A model generated the notes under the pieces. It did not search any database, was not told the DNA's origin, and saw nothing but the letters and a program-made list of their open reading frames with translations. Below are positions 10,357-21,604 of a DNA stretch of 64,000 nucleotides, in pieces (within the stretch, counting starts at the first letter, position 1; each line of letters opens with the position of its first letter). Source of the stretch: Siphonodentalium dalli. Its lineage: Eukaryota; Mollusca; Scaphopoda; Gadilida; Siphonodentaliidae. Position numbers and translations under genes: made by a program. The stretch covers positions 124,384,450-124,448,449 of the forward strand of contig CP136069.1 of assembly GCA_032622095.1 (NCBI GenBank). The letters run 5' to 3'.

Positions 10357-10511
10357 TGTGTCCACATGTAGGGGCCTGTAACGTGCTCCGCTTCTCGGTA
10401 TATTATAGTACTATTAACGAGAAGCAGGCGCGTATATACATGTAGTGTCGGCGTATAGAGGCAGTACACAAGGGGCTGGTAGAGAATCGCTTTACAGGCC
10501 CCTGTGGTTGT
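10357..10511. mobile_element. Short inverted-repeat element (U)
   Basis: The ends CACATGTAGGGGCCTGTAA and TTACAGGCCCCTGTGG are imperfect inverted repeats. An inner pair CGCTTCTCG/CGAGAAGC lies at about 10388-10428. Only one copy is present in the window, so the element status is tentative. Confidence 0.4.
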
Positions 10512-12545
10512 GTCAGAATTAATTTAGAATAATAATACGCGAACGCGTGAGATGCTAGAAACAAGCGTTGTTATAGCATACAAGTGATATGTTGTGTGAT
10601 TCGTCATTGATGACTTGCTGTGTCCTCTGTTTCCGTATAGATCGTATCCTATTTCAAACGGATAGTGCCTTTTGTTTGGAACCCGGTAATCGTGTTTGAG
10701 ATAATGCAAATAAATTCCACATTGATATGCCATCGATCAGAGGGGAGATAACTCGATTTGTTTGTAATCACGCGACGCTCTAATTAATTATCACTACTTA
10801 ATAAGTGAACTGTTGCTGACTTGTTGGCAATATCTAAAAAATAGTGTCTAGTCAACGTACACAACCAGCTATAATCAAATAGTCTATTCATCTCAATTCA
10901 GTATTGTCGCGCCTATGTGGTTGCTGGTTTGCATATACACGTATGACAGCAACTATACATGTAAGTCTAACCCTGGCCTATCATGAACTAAGGTAGCAAT
11001 ACACAATTTCCAGCAATTTTTCCAAACGTGGGACAGGGTACTGTATATCAAATCTATGCTGATCATTATATCCTTGGAATAAGCCCCATGAATCTTCTTT
11101 TTTTTCATTTTAGTCGGGATATGGTTATGGTTGGCATAAACAATTGTCTGTATTTATGTATGCCCGTACTGAGTTATGCTCCGTGATTTGCACACACATG
11201 CAACGCCAAGTTTAAATGAACTTGACCATTTTCAACCCAAAGTAGACAACGACCACGAGCTATTATAGAACTGAGAAATATTTGAAATAGAAAAATCTAT
11301 CGTAGCACATTCAAAATATTGTCTGGCAAGCACAGATGACCCAGTTCAAGGGAGACCAATTGTGCTAATTTACTATAGCCAAACACACGGAGTTGGACTT
11401 CATAGAATATGAAAATCATGTTACGCGTCCAAATTTCTTATTTTTTGTGAACGTTCACATTTGTGAACTAATTAAACCACAAAACCAGTAATGCCACATA
11501 TAAAGATGCATACTATGAATTAACGCTCCCAAATTCCTATTTCTTTGGCTTCGGTGGTAACAAATATTGTATTCGATTCGAGGAATCCACCTATCAATGC
11601 TCGGAGTGATCAGATATCGATTTTTGTAATTTTTAATTTCCCAAGATATGTCATTTTTGGCGGCCTGGCAAATATTCATCAAGCTGACGGTATCTGGCCA
11701 AATTGCGGATGAAGATGAATAACTCTAAAAGCAAGTGGTTTTGGTGTTAGACATTTGACAATCCGGCCAAATTTCGTTGAACAAAATGTTGATAAAAAAC
11801 ACGTTTTGGGCTACTTGATACAATTAGATACAATAGTTGACTGTGGTTAGCATTATTTCTGGGAAATTAATCGATTCTGATAACTGAAGCGGCATTTCAA
11901 ATAATGTTGTTGTTGTTGTTGTTGTTGGGATATGATGATATGGGGATCATCGAATCGGATTGAGTACCTTTAACACAGGCTATGCTCGCTGTTATGACCC
12001 CCATATACTTATTCTCCTATTTTAAGACGTCCTACAACCGTCGAATGCGTATGTAGCCAACTAAAATAAAGGTCATATTTTGGACACAGGGAGCATCGCA
12101 CACAGTTGGATCATTATATAAATCTATCTGGCCTAAATTGCCGAGGTAGCTAGATACATATAGTCCTCTGTAAAATAATATAATACACATTATAGTATCT
12201 GCTCATTATTGCCAACATTATTGCTAATATATATGAATGGACGGAATATTCATTCCTCTGAAATAATTATTACAAGCAAAATCCACAAATGTTTGCATTC
12301 CATGTTTTACAAAAACGAATGTATACATGGGCATAATGCGAGAATTATTCTCATATTCAAGATATCGATATATAAACATAATTATCTTTTCTTCTCGTGT
12401 AGCCCATACGCTTTTAAGGAAATCCACAAGATGTGAGAGAGGCCAGCAACTTAGTGTGTATGTTATCTCAATTAGTGATACCTGCTGTTGTCATTCGTAG
12501 TGTATTATCTATACTTGTAGATGGGTGTTAGTAAGAGGCTGCTGC
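10512..12545. other. Long non-coding stretch
   Basis: No repeat family, splice-bounded frame or RNA gene recognised. It contains a (TTG)n microsatellite at 11905-11927. A short segment at 11515-11555 (AACGCTCCCAAATTCCTATTTCTTTG) recurs at 38423-38450. Small open frames on the minus strand at 10524-10733 and 11455-11682 lack supporting features. Confidence 0.35.
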
Positions 12546-12562
12546 ACCCCCCCCCCCCCCCC
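12546..12562. repeat. Poly-C run
   Basis: Uninterrupted run of about 16 C residues after GCTGCAC. Similar C or G runs occur at 9-23, 39653, 40012, 47764, 56598 and 56984, often inside or beside repeats. Confidence 0.9.
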
Positions 12563-12934
12563 AATACAATTTCTCATTATCTAAAAGCTTGTTATTACAT
12601 CATATTTTGATAAATAATTATGTTTAAACCAAAAACAAACCCTGAGAATTGCACATATTGAACGTAGTCTTACCAAGCCACCGAACTTAATACTAAATTT
12701 AACCACAACAGACACTTAACCCTGGCCTGTTCTTCCCAACGGACCTCTTCCACGGTAAATCCAAAGTTTGTATCAATAACCAAAATATATGTAATGGAGA
12801 AAAGTCAATACGATAATAAAATATTCATTCTTATCAATTTCTTGATGACTTTCAACGGATTGAATAAACAAGGCGGAAAAATATGTTCAATGCTCGGTTA
12901 AAACAAACTGGAGCTGGGGGAGAAACCAATGTAC

Positions 12935-13090
12935 CATAGAGCAGGCGTGGTGAGGATGATTTTCGTCGTACCAAAATTGTAAATACATGTGTGAGACATG
13001 CCCACACAATCTGAACGAACGTGTACTGTGCATACGCGTGTAGACGCTGATATCGGATGTATAACTGTCGCTAGAAATAGCACCACTTGT
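12935..13090 (+). repeat. Diverged dispersed repeat V, copy 1
   Basis: Shares TTTCGTCGTACCAAA and GAAATAGCACCAC, in the same order and similar spacing, with 16855-17020. Too diverged to classify. It ends just before family E copy E1. Confidence 0.35.
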
Positions 13091-13098
13091 CAATTGAG

Positions 13099-13626
13099 TT
13101 AAAGATACGGGCGGTGATGGCGGTGGGTATGCTGTTAAAATATTCAGCTCCGTCAAAAACCGCCATAAACAGAAAGAATAGTAAAATATAGACTTACATT
13201 GTTCTTATACCAATCAGAAAGAGCGCATAAACAGTATGTTATTGTCAATTTTTTCCCTTTGTTATGTAAACAAAAGCAAAAAAACATTACGTTACCTGGC
13301 TTTTGTTTAGATCCGGATATGGTAAATATAAAGAGCGTTATTTGTTACTGTTTTCCTGATATGGAAATAATAAAGAGCGTTTATATCATTTGTGTGTGAT
13401 TAACCAATAGAATAGTGCTGTGTTATGTAAACAGAAGCACAACTCATGTAACACGAGCAGGTTCTTGTTTACGTACACCATCGTACGTCTTGACGACAGT
13501 ATACTATTTACGCGCTGATTATGTTTGGCATATGAACAAAACTATATATATTTTAATATTCCTTCTGTTGATGGAGATTTGAACAAATATGAATATTTCT
13601 GCAACGAACGCCGCACGTGCCTTTAA
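13099..13626 (+). mobile_element. Family E MITE, copy E1, TTAA-flanked
   Basis: Runs from TTAAAGATACGGGCGG to GCCGCACGTGCCTTTAA, 528 bp, with TTAA at 13099-13102 and 13623-13626. A short stem GGCGGT...ACCGCC lies near the left end. Shared internal anchors with 44.1 and 62.4 kb are AACAGAAAGAA, GTTATGTAAACAAAAGC and AATAAAGAGCGTTTAT. There is no open frame of note. Terminal TTAAAG/CTTTAA matches families F and M. Confidence 0.75.
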
Positions 13627-14531
13627 GCACACTTGTTTCATTCTGAACCCAGATAATGTTACATTGACGATTATAACGCATATATGTTTCAGACAGGCGA
13701 ACAGTTCAAATGCTGTGCGCTCGAGTTGAATGACGCATATTCTTAAGTCGATGATTCTCGTGAAGACTGTTCACTCCTGCTGAATGGAACTATTTGTTAC
13801 TGCGGAATGCGCATCGCGAATCACTGTGTCAAATTGACCTTTGCGACGAGCGATCGCGTATTGGAGACAGAGTCCTGTAGTCCGTGTAATCGGCGCATTA
13901 ATTGGGTTCGATTTCCCATACACGGATCCATGGCACCGTCCCACGATCTCGTATCCATTAATACGCCACATTGTGCAACTTAATTGTCCGTCGGGATTTG
14001 TTTCTTGTTCGTATCCAAATCGCGAAATCGGAAACGGATCAGAGGCTGCACGCCTATTGGAAATATCGGCACTTCAATATGAGTCGCATTGTGTTACCGT
14101 GAGTGGTAGCGTCAACTGATATACGCTACACTCTGTTTATGCGTGAGGAATATGTTATCTGTCGATTATCTGTACATTTAGACTATTGTGCAATGTAATT
14201 GTATGGTATTTGCCATGTTATCTCCCCATGAATATGTGCTAGATCGTCCACATACACCCCACCCTTTGTGAAAAAAAATCCGTAACATGAATACAAAGTA
14301 CTATGTTTGGAATTCGTATATATTCATTGTGTCTATCCACTAGCCGTACCAAATCGTTTGTATTTAATCATTATAATTACAATACGTTAATATACTTTTA
14401 CATATATATACATAATATTGTTCGCAAAAGCGGAAATTGCTGTAAGTGTTATGCATTTGTCCTTCAATCCCTTCTGATGTTGTTTTTTATTATACAAGTA
14501 GATATCTTTAAAGGGGTAATTTTCACTAACT
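13627..14531. other. Unrecognised segment with a GC-richer core at 13771-14119
   Basis: The core is open on both strands: minus from about 14060 to 13771, plus from 13841 to 14119. The plus-strand frame reaches ACC|GTGAGT at about 14098, which could be a donor, but no matching acceptor or family is evident. Either strand could hold a real exon. The flanks are AT-rich and featureless. Confidence 0.25.
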
Positions 14532-14852
14532 CCGGCCATTTATGGAACCATCTCATTTTATACTCAACAGAATATATGCAACAAATGCTTTAATTTGAGT
14601 CATGGATTATTGCAACATACTCTCGTGTAATCTATGAACGATGCAAACAACATAGTAAAATTATAATGAAAATGAATTTATGAATTCATTATCATTATAA
14701 TTACCATGTTGTTTGCAACATATAATGGCCATGTTGTTTAAATCATTGATGGAGCACACATGTGTATTTTGCACAAATCTATGGCTAAAATTCATTCATT
14801 GGTTGCATATATTCTGTTGAGTATAAAAGGAGATGGTCCCATAAATTGCCGG
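14532..14852. mobile_element. Family L foldback element, copy L1
   Basis: The arms begin CCGGCCATTTATGGAACC on the left and CCGGCAATTTATGGGACC on the right (read inward), then continue TTTATACTCAACAGAATATA on both. Pairing extends, with gaps, through GTTGTTTGCA words to a centre at ATGAATTCAT near 14680. A fragment of the same family lies inside family A copy A9 at about 58868-58972. Confidence 0.75.
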
Positions 14853-15571
14853 ATTTGATGTACAGTACCCAAATAAGTGAACGGTCCAAAAACCTTTTCG
14901 CTAATTTTTTTTCGCGTCCGTTTGTGAGACACTCGCGCTTACCACTCACAGTAAGGGGATTATTGTTCTGCGTATCATGATTATTTTTGTACTTAATTAT
15001 GCCGTTAACAGGTCATAGCTTAGCGCTTTGTGTTTCGCAAGATTCTCGTGTTTCACGACGACGAATGAGATGATTGCCACGAATATATACAAATTATATA
15101 TGGCCACATTGCGATCACAATTTAAGGAAATAATCTCAGATTCATCTCCCACACTGAGGAGCTGAGAAACTTATTACTATATGATGTAGTTGTGAGTTTT
15201 GTTGAAAATCCAAAACCATAATCGCAACAACGGATAGGAAAAATTGACAACGAATAGAAGGAACACAAATTCTGGTGACGTAGCACCCTATTCGTAATAA
15301 TTATCTGTTGTCGTTCATTGTGCGAAAGGTGTCTAATGAAAAACTAACTTCTCTTTCGATGTCGTCCATGTGCTAAATTTTTCCAAATTTTTGCATGAAA
15401 AAATAGTCACACATTTAAAGCACTCAAGTAATGTGCACGCCCCTTCTTGTGTGTTGTGTACTGTACATAAAATATTTGTGCAAAGCAAATAAAGGCGTTG
15501 ATGTCTTATTTTTCCATTTACTGCTGTCGAGAATGTATATTGTCACCTTGTGTCACCACATCCAATATATC
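14853..15571. other. Non-coding spacer, nothing recognised
   Basis: AT-rich, with no family match. An open frame at 15431-15664 overlaps the start of family F copy F2 and is not supported as a gene. Confidence 0.3.
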
Positions 15572-15933
15572 TTAAAGACATATTATGTACTTGTTCGGGT
15601 GCGTGGAACTTATAAGTTAGTATTCATGTGCTATATCAACTGGAAGAATGTAACATTCTACTAATATCACCGAAAATATCAAGCACTCGATAGAAAACAT
15701 TGTCTGAACTAGGCTAAATTGGAAATATTTCCTACTCAAATCGGGACGCTTCTATCGGCGATAAACTAACGAAAACGATTTCGCCATCGGCAGTCACTAG
15801 ATTTAATTAATATATAAGAATGACGGTGTGTGTTGTCAATTTAGATATAATATTTGTAAAAATAACTACTCTGAACAAGATTATTCTCCATTTCTATTTG
15901 ATCACCCTACTGGAGTGCTTCACATCACTTTAA
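15572..15933 (+). mobile_element. Family F MITE, copy F2, TTAA-flanked
   Basis: Starts TTAAAGACATATTATGTACT and ends CACATCACTTTAA. TTAA lies at 15572-15575 and 15930-15933. Internal anchors with F3 and F4 are TTATCGGCGATAA, GAAATCGTTTT-type words (reverse), TATATTAATTAAT and GATCACCCTAC. The right-hand TTAA is also the left-hand TTAA of the adjoining family G copy. Confidence 0.8.
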
Positions 15934-16101
15934 CCCTTTCATACCGGGAGCTGCATTCGCTGGTGCAGCATTAAATACCCCGTGCAATGCATTCAATGTA
16001 AATAGTGTCAGGCCAATGTATTCTCTTATATATATATAAGAGAATGCATTAGCACATGTTTTTCATAAAATTTCAGAAAAATCCCGTCATGGAAGGGATA
16101 A
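15930..16101. mobile_element. Family G MITE, copy G3, abutting F2
   Basis: Starts TTAACCCTTTCATACCGGGAG and ends CCCGTCATGGAAGGGATAAA. Inner palindrome TTCTCTTATATA...TATATAAGAGAA around 16030. The right-hand target site has decayed from TTAA. It shares its left TTAA with family F copy F2, so one element inserted into the other's target site. Confidence 0.75.
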
Positions 16102-16854
16102 AGTGGCGGAGAGTTGTAGCTACATAAAAAAAAGTCAAAAAACTATATCTTCAAAGAAAAAAGCTACACAATAAAATTAATTGAATCACTGAAAGCACAT
16201 TTAACTAGAGCATTGGCTTATTTTCTCGGATAAGATACCGTGTGTGTCATTGGCACAGTTCCTGGTTTCCTACCAAGATGAATCTACCAGTGAGTTTACT
16301 AGATTATAGCATTAGAACTCCAGTTCTGTGGTTTTAATGATCATTAATAACAGTTTGATTTACTCTAGTTTTTTTTAGAAATATTTTGTTCTGTTAAAAA
16401 GCATGCCACCTAATTCAGAGGTATATGGATTCTCTCCCTTTGAAAATGCAACAGTAACTACAGTTCAGTAAGGATGTCCAGTACTATATATACAAACCAG
16501 TGACGTCTAGTCTTTTATACATTTACAGCTGCGAGGAACTAATATTCCCGTTAGATTGTATCTCGGATAATCATTTAGAATTTGCAATACTCGGAGTGGA
16601 TTCTGTCAACAAATAGAGGCGCTGGTCCTCATCAAAACTGATAATTGCAGCGAGATTGCCATGTATGTAGAACATGTTGTAGCACTTATATATAAGCTAC
16701 ATGTATGATAATTTAGTCATCGTCTTTTCGTCGGAATTGTTGAGAATTTGACATTTTTTTCAGATATGTGCTATGCAGTATAGAGCGCCGGAATATATAA
16801 GTTTATTTCCGCTTGCAATCGGGGAGTAATCAATATTCCCCGCGTAACAGATTG
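16102..16854. other. Non-coding spacer, nothing recognised
   Basis: AT-rich sequence without family matches or supported frames. Confidence 0.3.
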
Positions 16855-17020
16855 TGGGCAGGGATCATGGTGGGGTTTCGTCATACCAAATTTTTAAATA
16901 CTATAGAAACGACATCCGACCGGAAGCGAATGATCGTGAATAGTACGTGACGTGACGTGATGACACAATATTAAATGCATCACGAAACTGTCCTTTGAAA
17001 TAGCACCACGCGTGATGCAC
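16855..17020 (+). repeat. Diverged dispersed repeat V, copy 2
   Basis: Matches 12935-13090 at TTTCGTCATACCAAA and GAAATAGCACCAC. It contains a small ACGTGACGTGACGTGATG tandem at about 16945. Confidence 0.35.
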
Positions 17021-17484
17021 ATGTGGACCATTCTGAACAGAACATATATTCTGTATACATTAATACGTGTACGTGTACATTATATAGTGTCTAGTATATA
17101 CAAGCGATGTTTAGTTTGATTGAAAACTTCTAACTTCGCCCGTCAAAAAATAATCAGACTATACTAATCATCACGGTGTGGCGAGAGATCGTGACCAATA
17201 TTAGAACTATTAGAACAACTATATAATAGTCTGGTGATAAACTCTGCACAACACGGGTGTGAATGTTCCTCGTGAGTAGCGGTCGTATTTATTGCTGCCT
17301 GGAGTATGGTACGTTTCGTGCCCATTGACAACTAACTAAATCGCTGTTATGTTTCACGGGTTTCGTTTGGAAATGGAACATACAATCATGTAGCTGGCTG
17401 ACTATTGGATAATACTTTCCCGCCTCGGGCACATGGTATTATAGTATGTCGCGCGTGCTTGCCGAAATTAGAAGTTTTATCAGC

Positions 17485-17950
17485 TTAAAGGCCCACTTAA
17501 TTTTCGAACCCCCATATCACATTATATAAAACAAATGCCATATTATATACCATTTGAAAGAGAAAGCTCCAAAACATTGTATTTTCAATTCATTCGCTGT
17601 ATTAAACTGTGAACATGTGTTTTTTGCTGATATATCGACGTCTGTTCTGTGCTCAAGTTTCTGCACAAAGTCAATTATTTTCAATGGAAGGGGAATAACT
17701 CTATATATTTACATATATAGAGTTATTCCCCTTCCATTGAAATAAACTATAGTTTGAATGCGGTTGCATTCTGGGAGCCATGACGGGGGACATGACTTTA
17801 TTATTTGTGCACCTTCTGAAACACAGACGTTCCACATGGTGATGATTTATAGTATTTCAATCATATTTTATGACATAAATTATTATTAAAACCGTATATC
17901 AAGGCACTATAAAAAATAATTGGTGAATCGAAAATTAAGTGGGACATTAA
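17485..17950. mobile_element. Family M MITE, TTAA-flanked, with perfect central hairpin
   Basis: Terminal repeats AGGCCCACTTAATTTTCGA (left) and TGTCCCACTTAATTTTCGA (right, inverted) lie just inside TTAA at 17485-17488 and 17947-17950. About 460 bp, non-coding. TTAA target sites with TTAAAG at one end are shared with families E and F. The middle of the element carries the hairpin listed separately. Confidence 0.85.
17679..17742. repeat. Perfect 30-bp inverted repeat with 4-base loop
   Basis: The left arm 17679-17708 (TTTCAATGGAAGGGGAATAA...) is exactly complementary to the right arm 17713-17742. The loop is TTAC. It lies near the middle of family M. Perfect pairing over 30 bp, while the outer arms of the element are only partly complementary, makes it stand out as a cruciform or hairpin-RNA candidate. 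Confidence 0.95.
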
Positions 17951-18394
17951 ACCTCTATACAATCTTATATCTCAATTCCTGCGTAATGGGTCATGAGAAT
18001 AAATAAATGGATACAAATTTGAGAACAAATAACTATTTGTGATTATGTTCGTTTTTTCACTTGTTGATGGTTGGTCGAATTAACGCTATATAAATTCCGG
18101 GCACGGATAGAGGCATTTTTTGTCATATCGGAGACTATAAATTACATGTATACTTAAAAGCATACAAAATGATTTCTGGTCATAAACATAGTCTGTGTAA
18201 TCAAAAACACGCATGAGGTGTCTTCGGTTTTGAACGTGTGTAAGGCTTGTGTGAGTTGCGAGCGAAAGTCCCCCTCCCGAAAATACCAGGACATTATTTT
18301 TGTTATTGTCATTATGTTGTATATTAAATATATGAATATGTCCATGTATATATTGTCAATAAAGAATTAAAACAATTTTTTTTAAATAACTTAC
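17951..18394 (-). other. Probable intron downstream of the glutamate-receptor exon
   Basis: On the minus strand this follows the donor GTAAGT (18389-18394). AT-rich, no further exon recognised. Confidence 0.5.
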
Positions 18395-18993
18395 TTGTAA
18401 ATTTCTCTGTAGTGCGCCCTTGCTTGGTGTCCTGGTAAATTCCAACACGAAGTAAAAGTTGGGTGCACTGGTTCATCTTTGTATAGACTAACAAATGTGT
18501 TGGATAACAACGTAACAAGATCCCGAATAACTTCCGTATTTTCATCCATGGAACTTATAGTGAAAGACAGTGTTCCGCTGGGGTAAGAAAGCAAGGTTTC
18601 CACATCCATCGTATAGGCGTCGTCGGTTATAAACCATGCTAGCGGACTCTGTCGTGTCGTGTTGAATCTCTTAGATATGTTAAATATCCTTAAAGCAAAG
18701 TCGTGTTGAGCATGAAGAATCACTATTTGGTTTTTATTATCCAAAAATAAATTAGCAGTTTGACTTTTTATACTTTCGTCAGACTGTTGGTTTAGTATCA
18801 CAAAATCGTTTTCGATTTTCCACCTCTTGTCCGTGGTCAGTCGCTTCATCTCATTATAAAATCCATCAGAAACTAAATCCTCTTGAACAATGAGAGAGAA
18901 ATGCGTCCAGAAATTCGCGTCCAGAATATTTACAAAACCTTGTGCAAGGTGAGTCTTTGACGGTTGCATATTGAGGAAGAATGGATAGTGGAC
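18395..18993 (-). CDS. Exon of an NMDA-type ionotropic glutamate receptor, amino-terminal domain
   Basis: The exon is 599 nt with acceptor TTGTTCTCTTTACAG| and donor ACAA|GTAAGT, encoding 199 codons plus two bases. The frame starts in phase 0. An in-frame ATG upstream at 19008 lies in the intron and is not the start. The product is part of the extracellular amino-terminal domain, the clamshell of the LIVBP/ANF-receptor fold that governs assembly and allosteric modulation of glutamate-gated cation channels. Family features: PFFLNMQPS at 4-12 (the PYFLR-like segment), a helix then strand WTHFSLIVQED at 29-39, strands QIVILHAQ (89-96) and PLAWFITDD (117-125), then SGTLSFTISS. Next comes a helix and C183 in TSCWN, matching the cysteine-containing segment near the end of GluN1/GluN2 domains. 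Two N-glycosylation sequons (N105, N111) fit an ectodomain. NMDA class is likelier than AMPA/kainate; the subunit is unresolved. No other exon of the gene was found in the window. Confidence 0.75.
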
Positions 18994-19039
18994 CTGTAAA
19001 GAGAACAATGAATATTTGTTAAGCCGTCTGACACAACAT

Positions 19040-19135
19040 CAGTTGGAAATTCCAGACCAAAATTAGTTTTAGATTGTATATGGTTTTTTTTTCAACTATT
19101 ATTTGGTGCGTAATTTGTCGTTTCTCGACCAAAGG
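19040..19135 (+). repeat. Family H fragment
   Basis: Matches 39680-39770 (GTTGGAAATT, then TTTGGTGCGTAATTTGTCGTTTCTCGACCAAA against TTTTGTGCGAATTTTGTTGTTTTCGACCAAA). It lies in the intron just upstream of the glutamate-receptor exon. Confidence 0.5.
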
Positions 19136-19139
19136 TATG

Positions 19140-19367
19140 TGTTATAGAAGAATACATTGGAGTGGTGTATTATTCATATGGAGGGGTGTTCATGTGATAA
19201 AACTAGACGACAGCCAGAAAACAGAATATACAGGAGCCGAGTGATTCATATTTATTGCTGGGAAATGTTCAGATAATATGAATAAGGTCGTTTGTTGAAC
19301 TTATTATCTGAACAATATTTCCGAATGTAACTACTCGTCAATGGGTAATTAGTATGTAAAGGGATAA
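19140..19367 (+). mobile_element. Family A MITE, copy A2, diverged
   Basis: Carries the internal blocks GAAATGTTCAGATAATA, GGTCGTTTGTTGAACTTATT and CTACTCGTCAATGGGTAATT. The right end has decayed to TTAGTATGTAAAGGGATAA and the first ~20 bp on the left are missing. Confidence 0.7.
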
Positions 19368-19995
19368 GTTGTTCACAAAATCTTTCCCTGTTCGACATCC
19401 CGAATATCCGAATATCCAACGAAACAGGATACGTTTATCCAAGCTGCAAGACAGAGTTAAGTCCCCTCGCTACGCTATGTCTGATCACTGCTGGCACGTG
19501 TATTTCCTTAATTAAATCAAACATTTTTTTATTGAAGTATTTTGTCAGTTACAACTCATTCTGGCTTGAAATAGACAATTTTCAAATGAATATGGACAGT
19601 TCAGTTTCTCAGAATAATGCAGAATTAATTGTAACCTATAAAAGTATCAAATAAATAAATGAGTTATTTCTTCACATTATGTGTAGGTGCTGGCAGTGGC
19701 AAGTCCTGTGTAGCAGGGGACTGAACTCTGCGTGGAGCCAGATGTTTATCTCCAATTGTAATAACCGGTAGCAGGTGCACCGGGCTATCCAGAGATCTAT
19801 TGGACGACTTTCTGGATTGAAATAACCATTAAACAATATAACGTCTACATACCATAGTGATTGTTCTGTTATATTTATGATGACACAGCTCTATTGTGAT
19901 GGTGTTTATGTGTCGTTTCACCTATATATCACATTATCTATAGCTTTTTGTCGATATAGGACCGCATACCTATTGCTCAGTCGACAATGTCCTTA
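19368..19995. other. Non-coding spacer
   Basis: No family match or supported frame. If the receptor gene continues upstream on the minus strand, this is intron. Confidence 0.3.
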
Positions 19996-20535
19996 TAGCC
20001 AGGGATGTGGCGACATGGGGTGGACGGAGAGGTGGTGGGCTCACCTACAACTTTGGACAATATATTCAACAGTTGGAAACTTCATGCATGGAATAAAATC
20101 AGATGGAAATATCACACCAAATAGAGGTTGTCATTCTTCTCCGGTGTGACTAAACACCGCCCGGACCAGCCCGGACCAGCCCGGACCAGCCCGGACCAAC
20201 AGTATTTAGTGAGAAAGTTGTTTTTTAGACAAAAAGTCGCATAATTTCCTACCTTCGATCATAATTTTGGATTGAAATTGCCACTAGTTGGAAATTGTCC
20301 AACCAGAACCAAGTTGGAAACCCCAACTCCCACCCCTCCCCAATGGAGACCCTCTAGTGACGTCCATGCGCATAGCAGTAAACGCTGACATGAGCCACCC
20401 AGCGACGATGAAGCTGGTTCCATTCCGATAAATGTTGATTGGTTTTCCACACATATGTGGTCTAACTTTTTCAATTAATATTTAGTCAGGAATGAAATGT
20501 CCGACTGTTGACAATGTTGTCCAAAGTTGGGGGTG
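19996..20535. repeat. Family H, two pieces around a 10-bp minisatellite
   Basis: The first piece (19996-20152) starts CCAGGGATGTGGCGACATGG and carries CAACAGTTGGAAACTTCAT. The second (20272-20535) carries repeated GTTGGAAATTG, CACCCCTCCCCAATGGAGACC and GAAATGTCCGACTGTTG. GTTGGAAATTTCCAAC words in both orientations and a GGGACGTGGCGAC-type start define the family (other copies at 39.6, 42.1, 45.1 and 48.9 kb). Non-coding. Confidence 0.6.
20160..20199 (+). repeat. Four exact copies of a 10-bp unit
   Basis: CCCGGACCAG repeated four times (the last ends CCAAC). A short GC-rich minisatellite between the two family H pieces. Confidence 0.95.
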
Positions 20536-21604
20536 TGAGACGTGTACAATCTAGAGGAACTGTCTTCGAGTTTAATATTTTTGTCCCCGACACACGAAAA
20601 ATGTGTATGCTATATGAAAGTAGATGTCAGCTTCGTGATCCGCCTTGTTGCATTTCAAAATAGAAAATGGTGCGGTTGCTATGGAACCTCAAAACCCTCT
20701 AACTCTAGTGTCTGGCAAAGTTTGCCAATGGCTAATCAGTCAGTTGTATCTAAGTGAAAGTATCTGATTTCGGAGTATATGTTAGACTGTTTTTTACTAT
20801 GATATGGTCGTGATCTAGACGGAACCGAACTGAAACTTTGGTAGACTAAACGGCGGCCGTGTGATTCAGTCGGATGGTGCATAGTACACATGAAACCATA
20901 TAATTCAGCGATAACCAAGCTGGTTCGATACCAATACGTATAGTACTGTTGTGTGATTAGCATGTTCGAAAAGGGGTGGTAACCTAATTTGCGTATCTTG
21001 GAAAGTTGTTCAATTACTGCTTAGACGAGGTGGTTGGTTTCTGCATTCATTGGATGAAATTAAGAGTATGAGTGGTCTGTTTCCTCCACCAGTAGGTAGA
21101 ACTGGTAATGGCGTGGTATGACCTATACCCCAGTGACTTCAACGACGATAAATGTCAAGGAACCTATCAAAATCCAATGTCACCGAAGCACTACAACGCC
21201 ATAATTACTTAGAGGCAGGAAAATGGTGTCATGTGTCTTATATTAGCTATACATTTTCCAGCTTGAAAGATCTTAGAATTAACATTTTATGTTTATCGGA
21301 AATTAAACACGTCTACTGACCCGAATCTCCCACGTGGTGCATGCAATATGATCGTTGAGTCATTGGTCATTCATAGGCGGGGATTATGTGGGTGTTAGTC
21401 AGCCCATTATACAACCACGTTTGCTACCATCAAGGGAGTCGGACATGGGATATCTATGAATAATTTAACACAAAGGCCACAAGCACCAATAACCACTTGG
21501 GATTAGGTTCCCATTGAATACAGTTCGGGTGACCCTTGGTAATAAACAAGTGTACAGTCAATGAAAAGGTCAGTGGTAACAACAGAATAACTTCATGCGA
21601 TCTG
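20536..21604. other. Non-coding stretch, nothing recognised
   Basis: No repeat family or convincing frame. A GGCGGCCGTG patch near 20850 stands out slightly in base composition. Confidence 0.3.

Noticed and set aside
13900-13920. GGGTTCGATTTCC resembling a tRNA T-arm / B-box
   Set aside because: No matching A-box at proper distance and no cloverleaf. It lies in a segment open on both strands.
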